Assembly (NCBI RefSeq): GCF_000934755.1
Contig: NZ_JYNP01000017.1
Span: 1-64,000 of the forward strand
Direction: 5' to 3'
Length of the DNA: 64,000 nt
Source: Desulfonatronovibrio magnus
GTDB taxonomy: Bacteria > Desulfobacterota > Desulfovibrionia > Desulfovibrionales > Desulfonatronovibrionaceae
Positions 16,386 through 25,014 of this stretch are shown here, one piece after another. The position numbers and the translations under genes were made by a program. Position 1 is the first letter of the stretch, and the number at the start of each line of letters is the position of its first letter. Below the pieces are notes generated by a model that saw only the letters and a program-made list of their open reading frames with translations, was not told the DNA's origin and did not search any database.

Positions 16386-17495
16386 CTATTCAGTAAGTTG
16401 AGTTCGAAATGATATGGAATGCCAGCTTAAACATCTTGGACACAGAAAAAAGATATGCTCCCTTTTGAGGCCGCATCTGCGGCAGACAAATCTTTTTACC
16501 AGTCTGGCCTTTTGAGTAAAGAAAGTCAGCTGGGTCTTAAAAGACTCCGTCATGATCTGCTCGCTCTGAGATATGTCAAGAATTTCCAGCCTGGCAGGCC
16601 AGAACTGCTGGTCCATCACGAGAGACTTTTCCAACCATTGCTTAGACTGCTCCAACTGACCTGATTCTTTAAGAAAAATCGAACAATAATAGCTGAAAAT
16701 CAGATTCTGTTCCATGCTGCTGAGAATTTCAACAATAACCTTTGCACAATCAGGATTTATGACAAAGGTCCGGTCTTTGTTCTGGCTGTTTTTCCTGATA
16801 AACTGGTAAAGTCCTTCCAGCAAAACAAATCTCAAGTCGGGCTCGACACTGCTTAATGCCTTTTGCAGATTGCTTTTAAATGCCTTCCATCGACCTGAAG
16901 CATAATCCTGACACAAAAGTTCAAGCCAGGCTTCAACACATCCGGGATATATTTTTATGGACTTGTTAATTAGCTTCAGAGACTGGCTTTCATCATTGGC
17001 TGCCAGTGCTGCCTTAACAAGATAATGAGCTTGAGGCAGAGGTTGATCAAGCAGGCCATAATATTTGGCAGCCTTCTGGAAATCATTGGTTTCTGCGTAA
17101 AGTCTGGCCATTTCTTTAAGTATGGCTGGATCTTCACCTGTAATCTGGTAAGCCTGCTCAAAGGCAGAATGAGCACGATCATGAATGCCTGCTCTTTTAA
17201 AATCAATTCCCAGCTCAAACCATGCTCTTGCTTTAAACTGTTTGTTTAGTTGAGGCCTGGCAATCAGATTATTTCTAATCTGGATGGCCCGCTCAAGCTC
17301 ACCCTGAGAACGAAATAAATTGCCGAGGGCAAGATAAATTTCCACAGCATCAGGGTTATTTCTAACAACCCGACTAAGCTCGCTGATAGCTGAAAAAGTA
17401 TCTTGCGAAGGCGGTAGAAATCCTTCATCAGAGTGGACTAAAGAAGACTTGTCATTAGATGAGCCGCGTTTCAGCTTTTTAATCCATTTAAGCAT
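16386..17495 (-). CDS. lapB: LapB-like TPR protein with C-terminal rubredoxin-type zinc ribbon
   Basis: The 369-aa product consists of TPR helices (AIQIRNNLIARPQLN, ARAWFELGIDFKRAGIHDRA and others) and ends in FVCRRCGLK...FLCPRCLSWHS, two CxxC pairs that form the metal-binding ribbon of LapB (YciM). LapB controls the amount of LpxC, and hence lipopolysaccharide synthesis, through FtsH at the inner membrane. E. coli LapB has an N-terminal membrane helix; here the N-terminus is basic and polar, so membrane association would depend on LapA. Order lapA-(RNA)-lapB matches the LapAB pairing, though the two are split by about 380 bp. Confidence 0.8.
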   Translation of the reverse strand: MLKWIKKLKRGSSNDKSSLVHSDEGFLPPSQDTFSAISELSRVVRNNPDAVEIYLALGNLFRSQGELERAIQIRNNLIARPQLNKQFKARAWFELGIDFKRAGIHDRAHSAFEQAYQITGEDPAILKEMARLYAETNDFQKAAKYYGLLDQPLPQAHYLVKAALAANDESQSLKLINKSIKIYPGCVEAWLELLCQDYASGRWKAFKSNLQKALSSVEPDLRFVLLEGLYQFIRKNSQNKDRTFVINPDCAKVIVEILSSMEQNLIFSYYCSIFLKESGQLEQSKQWLEKSLVMDQQFWPARLEILDISQSEQIMTESFKTQLTFFTQKARLVKRFVCRRCGLKREHIFFLCPRCLSWHSISFRTQLTE

Positions 17496-17514
17496 ATGTT
17501 GCTCTGTTAAGAAA

Positions 17515-17595
17515 AAAAGGGGACCGGCTCTCCCGGCATTTATTTTTAAATAGCAATACTTACATCAAAAAATAAATGCTGGGACGCCTGCCCCC
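17515..17595 (-). terminator. Family-B hairpin, copy 2, acting as a terminator-like structure
   Basis: On the minus strand a long stem (AGCATTTATTTTT against AAAAATAAATGCC) is closed by GGGGGCAGGCGTCCC and GGGAGAGCCGGTCCCC and followed by seven T. It has the same conserved ends as the modules at 5771 and within 33620. It lies between the structured RNA and lapB, so it could end the lapA/RNA transcript while lapB is read from elsewhere. Confidence 0.55.
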
Positions 17596-17654
17596 TGCCT
17601 TCCTCAGAAAAAAGGAATGATCAAATAATAAGGTACCTATTCACCATGCTGGGA

Positions 17655-17835
17655 GGACAGCCTGTATCCTGATTAGTTTTCAGCTGCTGCAAACTCCCGG
17701 CATGAGCCAGTAAGTCAAAACCAGTAATTAATTAACGTAGCCGAGAGTCCGTCTTCATATCCTTGATTTTGACTAACAGGCTCAGGACTAGTCAAGCAAA
17801 CAGCAATGGCAAAAACCAATCAGGATGCAGGCTTT
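17655..17835 (-). ncRNA. ssrS: 6S-like regulatory RNA between lapA and lapB
   Basis: The minus strand folds into one long rod of about 175-180 nt with the layout of 6S RNA. A 21-bp closing stem pairs 17812-17832 with 17660-17680 (one mismatch, one G-U). Next comes a short UGCUG/CAGCA helix (17801-17805 with 17684-17688), then a large central bubble whose 5' side carries AGUCCUGAGCC (17778-17788 region), close to the AGUCCCCUGAGCC of E. coli 6S, and whose 3' flank carries UUUGCAGCAGC, comparable to CCUGCGGCGGC. A terminal stem of 10 bp pairs 17764-17773 with 17714-17723. G-U pairs in these stems favour the minus strand. 6S RNA mimics an open promoter and sequesters sigma-70 RNA polymerase in slow growth. 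No protein fits this interval. Confidence 0.68.
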
Positions 17836-17877
17836 ACGCAAAAGTGAAAAACCTGGTGAACAGTTACCAATAAAGAA

Positions 17878-18234
17878 CTAAGGACGTGATTCCTGCTGTT
17901 CAGGAGTTTCAGATGTATAGTTTTCGTCGTCAAGAGGCATATTGCGCAAGGAATTAACCTCTTCTTCCAGATCCTTAATTTGGGCTTTGCCTTTTTTAAG
18001 TTCTGAGGACAAGCGAAGTTTTTCTGCCAGCAGGTAAACCAGAGAAATAAATCCACCAGCCACAAAAGCAAGCAGCACGATCAGGTAATAGGGGATCTCC
18101 CTGCTTTCAAACTCAGCCCCGAAAAGTTCCAGGTGCAATCTGACCGTAGTAGAAAGCAACTCATGATTTTGAACGAAAAAAAGCATGGAAAAGAAAAACA
18201 AAAGAATCAGGGCAATTACTCTCAGATATTTCAT
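17878..18234 (-). CDS. lapA: LapA-domain (DUF1049) inner-membrane protein
   Basis: From ATG 18234 the product is 118 aa; AAGGAG lies 6 bp upstream, so the longer frame from 18264 is rejected. Two transmembrane helices (about residues 3-21 and 48-70) flank a short periplasmic loop with the 'VQNHELLSTTVRLHLELFG' pattern of LapA, and residues 70-98 form a charged coiled coil. LapA binds LapB at the membrane in lipopolysaccharide homeostasis. It follows the HIT gene by 10 bp. Confidence 0.85.
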   Translation of the reverse strand: MKYLRVIALILLFFFSMLFFVQNHELLSTTVRLHLELFGAEFESREIPYYLIVLLAFVAGGFISLVYLLAEKLRLSSELKKGKAQIKDLEEEVNSLRNMPLDDENYTSETPEQQESRP

Positions 18235-18244
18235 GCAAGGCTCC

Positions 18245-18733
18245 TTATAAAATAGAAGTTTCAAAAAAAGGCTTAAGTTTCTGGTAAGTAGAAATTAAAT
18301 GTTCCGGAATTACAGTAGTTTCATTCATAACGGCCATGAACGAATGGTCCCCTACCCAGCGGGGCAAAAGGTGAAAATGCATATGCTCCTTGATTCCTGC
18401 CCCGGCAGCTTCCCCGATATTCAAACCGATATTTATGCCAGCAGGATTAAAGGCAGACTTCAATATGCCGGTACACTTTTTCATCCAGGTCATGATTTCA
18501 CAAGTTTCCTGATCATCAAGTTCAGTCAGACACTGCACATGCCTGTAGGGTGTAACCATGATATGGGCGTTACTATAAGGGAACTTGTTCATAATAACAA
18601 AGCAGAATTCAGCCCTGTGCAATACAAGGCGTTCCTCGTCTTCATCTCTATGCTCAGGCAGACAGAAAACGCATTCATCAGGCTTTGGTCCCAATATGTA
18701 ATCTATTCTCCAGGGGGCCCACAAGGCTTTCAT
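18245..18733 (-). CDS. HIT-family nucleotide hydrolase or phosphorylase
   Basis: The 162-aa protein carries the histidine triad HMHFHLLPRW (His 117, 119, 121), in which the middle His is nucleotidylated, and an N-terminal CxxC (21-24) that with later His residues binds zinc as in the Ap4A-phosphorylase/Fhit-like branch. These enzymes split dinucleoside polyphosphates or nucleotide conjugates; the exact substrate cannot be read from sequence. GGAG precedes ATG 18733. It is the first gene of the HIT-lapA unit. Confidence 0.9.
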   Translation of the reverse strand: MKALWAPWRIDYILGPKPDECVFCLPEHRDEDEERLVLHRAEFCFVIMNKFPYSNAHIMVTPYRHVQCLTELDDQETCEIMTWMKKCTGILKSAFNPAGINIGLNIGEAAGAGIKEHMHFHLLPRWVGDHSFMAVMNETTVIPEHLISTYQKLKPFFETSIL

Positions 18734-18829
18734 GACCTGCTCCTGAAAACAGTGTATACTGAACCTGAAAAAAATACAAATTTTAATTTGAACATTTACG
18801 ACTTCTCTTTTTTAAGCAGGCGTGGGGTA

Positions 18830-19573
18830 TTACAAAATTTGACTTAAAAACTTTTTGGTTCTGTCGTGTTCAGGACTTTGAAAAAAATGTTCAGGAGTGC
18901 CTGTTTCCAAAATTTTACCTTCATCCATGAATACAACCCTATCTGCGACCTGCCTCGCAAAGCCCATTTCGTGTGTTACCACGACCATGGTCATGCCTTC
19001 AAGGGCCAAATTGACCATAACATCAAGGACTTCACCAATCATTTCCGGATCAAGCGCTGAAGTAGGTTCATCAAAGAGCATAATTTTAGGGTTCATGGCC
19101 AGTGCTCTGGCTATGGCTACTCGCTGCTGCTGTCCACCTGACAATTGAGCTGGATATGAAGTTGCCTTTTCACTTATGCCAACTTTGGCCAGCAGATTCA
19201 TGGCAGTCTCTTTGGCTTCAAGGGGAGGAATTTTTTTCAAAGTTATGGGTGCCATAGTGAGGTTTTGTAAAACCGACTTATGCGGAAACAGGTTAAAGTT
19301 TTGAAAAACCATTCCCAATTCCATGCGTACTTTATTGATATTGCATTTTTTATCAGTAATGTCTTCTCCGTCAACGATAATGGTGCCTTTGTCAACAGTC
19401 TCAAGGCGGTTGATAGCCCTTAAAAGAGTACTTTTCCCGGACCCGCTGGGGCCGATTATCACCACTTTTTCCTTTTGCTTTACATTGAGGGAAACATTGC
19501 TCAAGGCTTCAATATTATCAAAATATTTATAGATATTTTGAATATGAATAATATATTCTTCACTTTTTGTCAT
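18830..19573 (-). CDS. Polar amino-acid ABC transporter ATPase
   Basis: The 247-aa ATPase has Walker [10 protein letters not shown] (about residues 41-49), signature LSGGQQQR and Walker [16 protein letters not shown]. The 'RxxxGMVFQxFNLFPH' Q-loop is typical of GlnQ/HisP-type importers for glutamine, arginine, histidine and similar substrates. It overlaps the permease gene by 14 bp, so both subunits are made together. The substrate is not determinable. Confidence 0.92.
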   Translation of the reverse strand: MTKSEEYIIHIQNIYKYFDNIEALSNVSLNVKQKEKVVIIGPSGSGKSTLLRAINRLETVDKGTIIVDGEDITDKKCNINKVRMELGMVFQNFNLFPHKSVLQNLTMAPITLKKIPPLEAKETAMNLLAKVGISEKATSYPAQLSGGQQQRVAIARALAMNPKIMLFDEPTSALDPEMIGEVLDVMVNLALEGMTMVVVTHEMGFARQVADRVVFMDEGKILETGTPEHFFQSPEHDRTKKFLSQIL

Positions 19574-20345
19574 AGGGTTTAACCTTGTCCTCCATAATGC
19601 TCACAATTTTTGACAGAAGCAGGGTAATCATCAGATAAATCAGAGCAACCATGGTATAGGTTTCAAAATAGGCAAAGGTTTGAGTGGCAAACTCTCGTCC
19701 ACGCCTGAGAAGATCAGAAACTGCAAGTATTGATACCAGAGATGTATCTTTTAACAAGGCAATAAATTCATTGCCCACGGGAGGAAGAATGGTTCGCATA
19801 GCCTGGGGAATAATGACATAGAACATGGTTTGTGATTTGCTGAATCCAAGAGATCTGGCAGCCTCAGTCTGTCCTTTATCTATGGATTGGATGCCGGCCC
19901 GGAATACTTCTCCCATGTAAGCTCCATAGCATACCGTCATTGCAGTTACAGCTGCTGCAAATGGATGGATCCTGAAAAATGTGCCCAAAGCGTAATAAAT
20001 ATAAAATAGCTGGACCAGCAGAGGAATCCCGCGGACAACTTCTACATATACTGATGCAATGAGGTTTATGAAACGATTTTCAGAAAGCCTGCCAAGTCCT
20101 GTGAAGAGCCCGACAATTAGAGAGCATGCAATTGCCAGAAAAGTAACCTGAAAGGTTATGATAATTCCGTCGGGTACGAACTTGATTATTCTTAAGTAGG
20201 GATCAGGCTTATATATAACAAGTGAAACAATGGCAATGATTGTTCCAATGAGGGTTACCCGCCAGGCATTAAACATGCCCGGATCTTTGGAAGAGGGAAT
20301 GGCAGCACCATCAGTAACTTCTATCTTAACTTTGGTATCATTCAT
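19560..20345 (-). CDS. Polar amino-acid ABC transporter permease
   Basis: The 261-aa protein belongs to the HisM/GlnP family: '[20 protein letters not shown]' opens the transporter domain, '[20 protein letters not shown]' is the family hallmark, and the EAA coupling loop is '[20 protein letters not shown]'. About 30 extra polar N-terminal residues precede a first helix, so it has one helix more than the minimal family member. It works with the ATPase just downstream and, by family logic, with the binding protein at 21790-22527. Confidence 0.92.
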   Translation of the reverse strand: MNDTKVKIEVTDGAAIPSSKDPGMFNAWRVTLIGTIIAIVSLVIYKPDPYLRIIKFVPDGIIITFQVTFLAIACSLIVGLFTGLGRLSENRFINLIASVYVEVVRGIPLLVQLFYIYYALGTFFRIHPFAAAVTAMTVCYGAYMGEVFRAGIQSIDKGQTEAARSLGFSKSQTMFYVIIPQAMRTILPPVGNEFIALLKDTSLVSILAVSDLLRRGREFATQTFAYFETYTMVALIYLMITLLLSKIVSIMEDKVKPYDKK

Positions 20346-20511
20346 GGTAAATGCTTAAACTGCTGGAGAGTCAAAAGTTTTGCGTAATGATTGGGTTTAT
20401 TGCAATTTTGTATGCCATAAAAAATTTCACAGATGCTATGGGTCTAACTACTTGAAATCGTCAAGCTTTTTTCTTTAACTATTGTAATAGAGTAGCACTT
20501 TGCATGCTGTA

Positions 20512-21189
20512 TCAAGCAGACACATCAACGGAGTCGGTAAACATCTCGATATTCAGGCGGGCTCCGACCTCTTTGGCTAATGGATCGATCATGGGGGAGA
20601 CTACTATTAATCTGTCAGCCTTTTGGCCATGGAGCTTCTCGTAAAACCTTGCCTTGCGCTCAAAAGCATACATGGCTGACTTGTCAATGGAAGACTTAAG
20701 CTCGCATATTATCAACATTCCGTTTTTGATGATGATATCCAGTTCAATCTGATCAGGTCGCCCAAACACTTCGCCTGAGGTGTCGTATTCTGTTACATTA
20801 AGTACTTTCACTCCAAAGCTTTTCTCCAGAATTCCTGCCAAAGAGTTACGAAAAGAACGTTCAGACATCATGCCCCAGCGGGCACCGAGTCCGCCCACAG
20901 TTCAGTCTATCTTTGTGGATACGGCCATGACTTCATTATGAAGACGTTTCAGCTCAAGCTGGTTTTCTTCCCATTTTCTATTTTGCTCATCCCATTTTCG
21001 TCTCTGTTCCTCCCGGTCCTGACGCAGTTCACGCAAAAGCATTTCAAAACGCGACTCTGATTCATCCCTGGGAACGAACTCTCCCCGCAAAGCTCTAGCC
21101 ATGGCAGCACAAAATGCGGGGTCCTGCTCAATTAGCAAAGGCATTTGTTCAAGAATTTCGCTTTTTATGGATTCCAGGCTTGTGGTCAT
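20512..21189 (-). pseudogene. DUF3782-like coiled-coil/nuclease-fold protein interrupted by one in-frame TGA
   Basis: Two frames in the same phase are separated only by a TGA at 20902-20904. The first part (21189-20902) ends in a coiled coil (LRQDREEQRRKWDEQNRKWE). The second reads GGLGARWGMMSERSFRNSLA and later 'VFGRPDQIELDIIIKNGMLI' and 'ICELKSS', the D...ExK core of a PD-(D/E)xK fold. In DUF3782 proteins the coiled coil normally runs straight into 'ALGARWG', so a CGA (Arg) to TGA change in KID*TVGGLGARWG explains the break. The full frame would be 225 codons. Function of the family is unknown; a nuclease-like role is only implied by the fold. Confidence 0.7.
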
Positions 21190-21284
21190 AACATCCTTCT
21201 TTCATTTTTTTCAGACCTTTTTTATACAATTGAATTTGTCATAGCCTACGCTATGATTTCTAATCAGTACCAGAAAAAACGTCA

Positions 21285-21725
21285 ATGGAGATTGGGACAG
21301 TCCCCGCGAGGTAGTATAAAAAAGACTGATACTGCATTGGTTCCTGAGAAAAATTTGCTTAAATGAAAATAATTTGCACAGCGAGGGACAGTCCCCCTCA
21401 GGACTGTAAGCCTCCGGGCAGGAAGCTGTGCCAAGTGCAAAGTTCCCATCTTTGACGGAACTTTTTCTCCTCGTTCCCAGGCTCCAGCCTGGGGACGTCT
21501 TGTTCTTGCGGCTCCAGCCGCTTCTTTGAAATGTGGCTTAAGCCACAAAAAAAGAGGTAATAGCCTTAGCACGTTAGGGATTGCCGCGCTCGAAGACTCG
21601 CTCGCAATGACACCTGAGCTGTCAGGGATGTAGTTGCTGAAAACCTGTCACCCACGAGGGAGCCTAAGCGAACGAAGTAATCTGTGTGCTAAAGCCATAA
21701 TTTTCTGAATTTATTGGACATTCGA
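21285..21725 (-). repeat. Family-A composite repeat block
   Basis: In order it contains GGGACAGTCCCCGCGAGG, GCGAGGGACAGTCCC, a GCCTCCGGGCAG unit shared with 31 kb and 33 kb, the CAGGCTCCAGCCTG hairpin, the GGCTCCAGCC hairpin, a GCTCGCAATGACA unit, and the ending GAATTTATTGGACATTCGATTGT that matches 34440-34465. No reading frame is protein-like. The block separates the binding-protein gene from the rest of the ABC operon. Confidence 0.8.
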
Positions 21726-21747
21726 TTGTATTTACTTTGAAGGCATG

Positions 21748-21780
21748 AAAAAGGCCGGAAAACTGTTAAATTTTCCGGCC
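21748..21780 (-). terminator. Rho-independent terminator after the amino-acid-binding protein gene
   Basis: GGCCGGAAAA and TTTTCCGGCC form a perfect 10-bp stem around an 8-nt loop, and on the minus strand it is followed by a T run. It begins 10 bp after the stop of the binding-protein gene. Confidence 0.88.
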
Positions 21781-21789
21781 TCCAAATTT

Positions 21790-22527
21790 TTAAAGCCCAA
21801 ACCACTTTTTCTTGAGTTCGTCTTCAATGCCTTTTTCCTGGACAGCCTTAATTCCTTTATTAATGAGCTCCAAAATTTCATCATTACCTTTGCGTACGGC
21901 AATTCCGTAATATTCAGGTTCATCAGAGTCTATCACGGATACAAGGTGCAACCTCTCTGAAAAACGAGGTTCATTCAAGGCGTACTGGGCAGCTACAGGA
22001 TCGTCACAGACAACACCTTCAATTCTTCCATTATAAAGATCCTGCATGGCAAGACCGATTTCATCATATGATCTGGCAGTAACTCCATCAACTCGCTGAA
22101 TAGCAAAATAACCGGTGGTTCCTATTTGTGCACCAACTGTTTTACCCTGTAAGTCTTCAAGAGTCTGGAAATCACTGTCACGGGAAACAACTAAGCCCTG
22201 CTTGACTTCATAGTAAGGAATGCTGAAGTCCATAGCCTTTTTACGTTCTTCGGTAATACTTACTGAAGAGCAGATAGCGTCATAGTTGCCTGCTGCCAGC
22301 CCGGCAAAAATACCATCCCAGGCAGTATTTCTGAATACCGGATTAAATCCGGCTTCCTGACCAACTGCTGTCATGTAATCAATGGAGTAACCAACCATTT
22401 CCCTGTTTTCATCAATCATTTCCATGGGGGGCCATGTAGCATCCACTGCAAAGACAATATCCCTGGCCATGGCCGGGGAAGCAAGAAACGACATGGCAAG
22501 AAAAAGCAGAACCAACCTTTTAAACAT
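21790..22527 (-). CDS. Periplasmic polar amino-acid-binding protein
   Basis: The 245-aa protein has a signal peptide (MFKRLVLLFLAMSFLASPAMA) and the family 3 solute-binding fold: 'FAVDATWPPMEMIDENREMV' at the ligand site, 'DAICSSVSITEERKKAMDFS' and 'QIGTTGYFAIQR'. It would feed the permease/ATPase pair at 18830-20345. It ends in its own terminator and is separated from them by repeats and the broken DUF3782-like gene, so expression is probably uncoupled. Ligand identity is uncertain. Confidence 0.93.
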   Translation of the reverse strand: MFKRLVLLFLAMSFLASPAMARDIVFAVDATWPPMEMIDENREMVGYSIDYMTAVGQEAGFNPVFRNTAWDGIFAGLAAGNYDAICSSVSITEERKKAMDFSIPYYEVKQGLVVSRDSDFQTLEDLQGKTVGAQIGTTGYFAIQRVDGVTARSYDEIGLAMQDLYNGRIEGVVCDDPVAAQYALNEPRFSERLHLVSVIDSDEPEYYGIAVRKGNDEILELINKGIKAVQEKGIEDELKKKWFGL

Positions 22528-22998
22528 CTTAATGCCTCCTGAAAAAAGTTATTTTGAGTATAAAATGGAAAGAGTGTATTCTATTTTATTGGGAGGCACA
22601 GGTCAAGAAGGTAATGAATGCAGTCGAGGCAATGTTTGATTTCCATTTTGTTGACTGACTCAAAAAACTTCAAATTAGAGAAGCCCTGCATCTACCTTGT
22701 ACGATAATATTTATGGTAATATTTATGATAAAAAAACAAATCTCGTAATAGCTTAGACCTTTGGATGTGGCACGGGGAATAGAGCGCGAAAAACGATAAG
22801 TAATAATTATTGTCTCGGCAAAAAAAGCTGGTAATTTGTCACCACTTTTAATAATTGATTAATTTGCCAATATAAGGCAATGTTTTTTTCTGTTGATGCA
22901 CATTTTTCCAGTTTGGTATCAGAATAGAGCCATTCGCCAAAGCAGGAGACGAGCAAAGTGCTAAACTATATAGTCAACTTGATAAGGGGCTGAGTCTG

Positions 22999-23475
22999 AT
23001 GGAGAAAAAAGTAGAGCAGGTTATCAAAAAGTTTACTGAATCAGTAGTCAATGTTTTGGGTACCATGGCTATGACTGAAGCAAAACCCAGTAAAGCCTAT
23101 GTAAAAAAAGACAATAAGGCTAAGGGAGATATTTCCGGGGTTATAGGTTTTTCCAGTCCTTCAGGGAAAAGCAAGGGGACCATGTCAGTCACTTTTACCC
23201 AGCAGTCAGTATTGGGCATAATTAACAGCATGCTGGGAGAAGAGTTAAAGGAAATAACTGATGAAGTAGCAGATGCAGTTGGAGAGCTGACCAACATGAT
23301 TTGCGGGCAGGCCAGAAAAGGACTTGCAGAGCTGGGCATGACCTATGAGGGGGCCATACCTTCGGTAATTACAGGCCAGAACCATTCCATACGCCATGTT
23401 TCTTCTGCTGCAATTCTGGCTATTCCTTTTGACACCCCTTTTGGCCCTATAATTGTGGAAGTGTGTTTTTCTTAA
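22999..23475 (+). CDS. cheX: CheX-family CheY-P phosphatase-like protein
   Basis: The 158-aa product has the CheX fold: 'GVIGFSSPSGKSKGTMSVTF' in the sheet, then 'EVADAVGELTNMICGQARKG', whose E..GE..N helix is the phosphatase motif in CheX/CheC proteins. It removes phosphate from CheY-like response regulators in chemotaxis. AAGGGG lies upstream of ATG 22999. No other chemotaxis gene is nearby; the two REC-containing hybrid kinases in the window are not obvious partners. The 22528-22998 interval upstream contains only a single repeat end near 22741-22780. Confidence 0.88.
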   Translation: MEKKVEQVIKKFTESVVNVLGTMAMTEAKPSKAYVKKDNKAKGDISGVIGFSSPSGKSKGTMSVTFTQQSVLGIINSMLGEELKEITDEVADAVGELTNMICGQARKGLAELGMTYEGAIPSVITGQNHSIRHVSSAAILAIPFDTPFGPIIVEVCFS

Positions 23476-23559
23476 CTGGCATCCTGCTCATCAGCCGTCA
23501 CCCGGGCAAGCCATTTTCAAAATATGTGAGTATTTTAATAAGGAAGTGATCTTTTAGAG

Positions 23560-23605
23560 CAACACCGAGCCCCTCCTTCTCAGGAAGGGGCGCAGTAAGT
23601 GTTGA
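23560..23605. terminator. Hairpin between convergent genes, possible terminator
   Basis: AACAC...GTGTT flanks a GCCCCT/AGGGGC stem with a small bulge. There is no T run, so termination efficiency is doubtful, but it sits between the convergent cheX and hydrolase genes. Confidence 0.35.
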
Positions 23606-23667
23606 TACCATGCAGTCAATGATTAAACAAGATTGCTATCTTACTGAATCCTGGTGAAATTTTTTCA

Positions 23668-24363
23668 TCACTCCACAACTATCTTTTGACCAGGCTTAAT
23701 AACAATCATCTCAGTTTCAGGAGAGCGCAAGGTCAGTTCCTGCTGAAAAAGGTCCGTGCCCTGCTCCAGAACCGGAAAAGATCCCCAGTGCATGGGAATA
23801 ACTTTTTTGCACTTCAATAAACTGCAAGCAAGTGCAGCCTGTCTCGGATCCATGGTGAACACACCTCCAATGGGCAGGATTGCCACATCAATATCAAAAA
23901 GCTCACCCCACAACCCCATGCTGGAAAATATAGAGGTATCACCGGCATGATAAATAACAGTATTGTTTTCCAGTGTAATAATAAAGCCCACGCACTCACC
24001 CTTTTCTGAAGAATGGTCAGCCTGGATCATGGTGACACTGATGCCCTGGTACTGGATGGTACCGCCGATATTGAAACCAATTCCGTTAACTATCTTGTCC
24101 TGAGGAACGCCAAGTTCCTGGAATTTGGCGGCTACTTCGACTATGGCTCCAATACTGGCTCCAGTCTTCTGACATATTTCCACAGCCTGACCGATGTGGT
24201 CTGCGTGATCATGGGTAATAAGTATTAAATCAGCCTTTTCAATCTGCTGCCATTCAGTCTGGGCTGAAGGATTGCCCTGAAACCAGGGATCAATGATTAT
24301 ATTCAGATTAGGTGTGATAATTTCAAAATTGGCGTGTCCATGCCATAGGATTTGATTAGACAT
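23668..24363 (-). CDS. Metallo-beta-lactamase-fold metal-dependent hydrolase (UPF0173 type)
   Basis: The 231-aa protein opens with 'WHGHANFEI', carries THDHADH (His 51, His 53, Asp 55, His 56) as the first metal site, and has 'HAGDTS' and 'IPMHWGSFP' for the remaining ligands. The family (UlaG-like/UPF0173) hydrolyses phosphoesters or lactones in the cytosol; no substrate can be assigned. No signal peptide is present. It appears to be transcribed alone. Confidence 0.88.
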   Translation of the reverse strand: MSNQILWHGHANFEIITPNLNIIIDPWFQGNPSAQTEWQQIEKADLILITHDHADHIGQAVEICQKTGASIGAIVEVAAKFQELGVPQDKIVNGIGFNIGGTIQYQGISVTMIQADHSSEKGECVGFIITLENNTVIYHAGDTSIFSSMGLWGELFDIDVAILPIGGVFTMDPRQAALACSLLKCKKVIPMHWGSFPVLEQGTDLFQQELTLRSPETEMIVIKPGQKIVVE

Positions 24364-24430
24364 ACTTTAACCTCCTTTTGTTACTGACTTTATAGGTGAA
24401 ATTATACATTGTAATATACTGATAAAAATT

Positions 24431-25000
24431 TTATTTTACCCCGCTCCATCTTTTAAAAATATTATTGTCTATGCCAGCCGCATCAAGAATCCTGCTGACA
24501 ATGTGCTTGATCAGCTGGTCGATACTTTTGGGAGAGTGGTAAAAACCAGGGCAGGGTGGGAGTATAGTCGCTCCAGCGTCGTGGGCTTTAAGCATATTTC
24601 CAAGGTGTATTCTGTTCAGAGGTGTCTCCCGGGGAACAATAACAAGGGGCCGCTTCTCTTTTAAAGTAACATCAGCGGAGCGGTGAATGAGATTGCTGCC
24701 AAGCCCATTGGCTATGGCTCCAAGACTTGCCATGGAGCATGGACAGACAATCATGCCCTGATGAATAAAAGTCCCTCCGGCCATGGGTGCTGCCAGCTCG
24801 TCCTGTGTGTACCTGTGATCTGCCAGTTCCAGAACCTGTTCAAATCCGGGAGATTCAATATCTAACACCTTGTAAGCTGCTTTGGAAACGATCAAATGCA
24901 CTTCCAGGCCTCCAGCCTTGAGCTGTCTAATCAATTCCATAGTGTACGGCATTCCACTGGCTCCGGTCACAGCTAATACAATCTTTTTATTAGAGTTCAA
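24431..25000 (-). CDS. ubiX: Flavin prenyltransferase UbiX
   Basis: The 189-aa protein has the flavin-binding start 'VLAVTGASGMPYTMELIRQL', 'CPCSMASLGAIANGLGSNLI' and 'VPRETPLNRIHLGNMLK', all diagnostic. UbiX attaches a dimethylallyl group to FMN, producing the prenylated cofactor of UbiD decarboxylases. In an anaerobe using futalosine menaquinone synthesis its partner may be an MqnP/UbiD-type or aromatic-acid decarboxylase. It follows the sensor kinase gene by 14 bp and may be in the same transcript. Confidence 0.94.
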   Translation of the reverse strand: MNSNKKIVLAVTGASGMPYTMELIRQLKAGGLEVHLIVSKAAYKVLDIESPGFEQVLELADHRYTQDELAAPMAGGTFIHQGMIVCPCSMASLGAIANGLGSNLIHRSADVTLKEKRPLVIVPRETPLNRIHLGNMLKAHDAGATILPPCPGFYHSPKSIDQLIKHIVSRILDAAGIDNNIFKRWSGVK

Positions 25001-25014
25001 CTTAACATCCTTGT

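Noticed and set aside
20902-20904. In-frame TGA considered as a selenocysteine codon
   Set aside because: The surrounding residues are not a redox motif, the neighbouring family has Arg-like residues there, and no SECIS-like hairpin is evident right after it.
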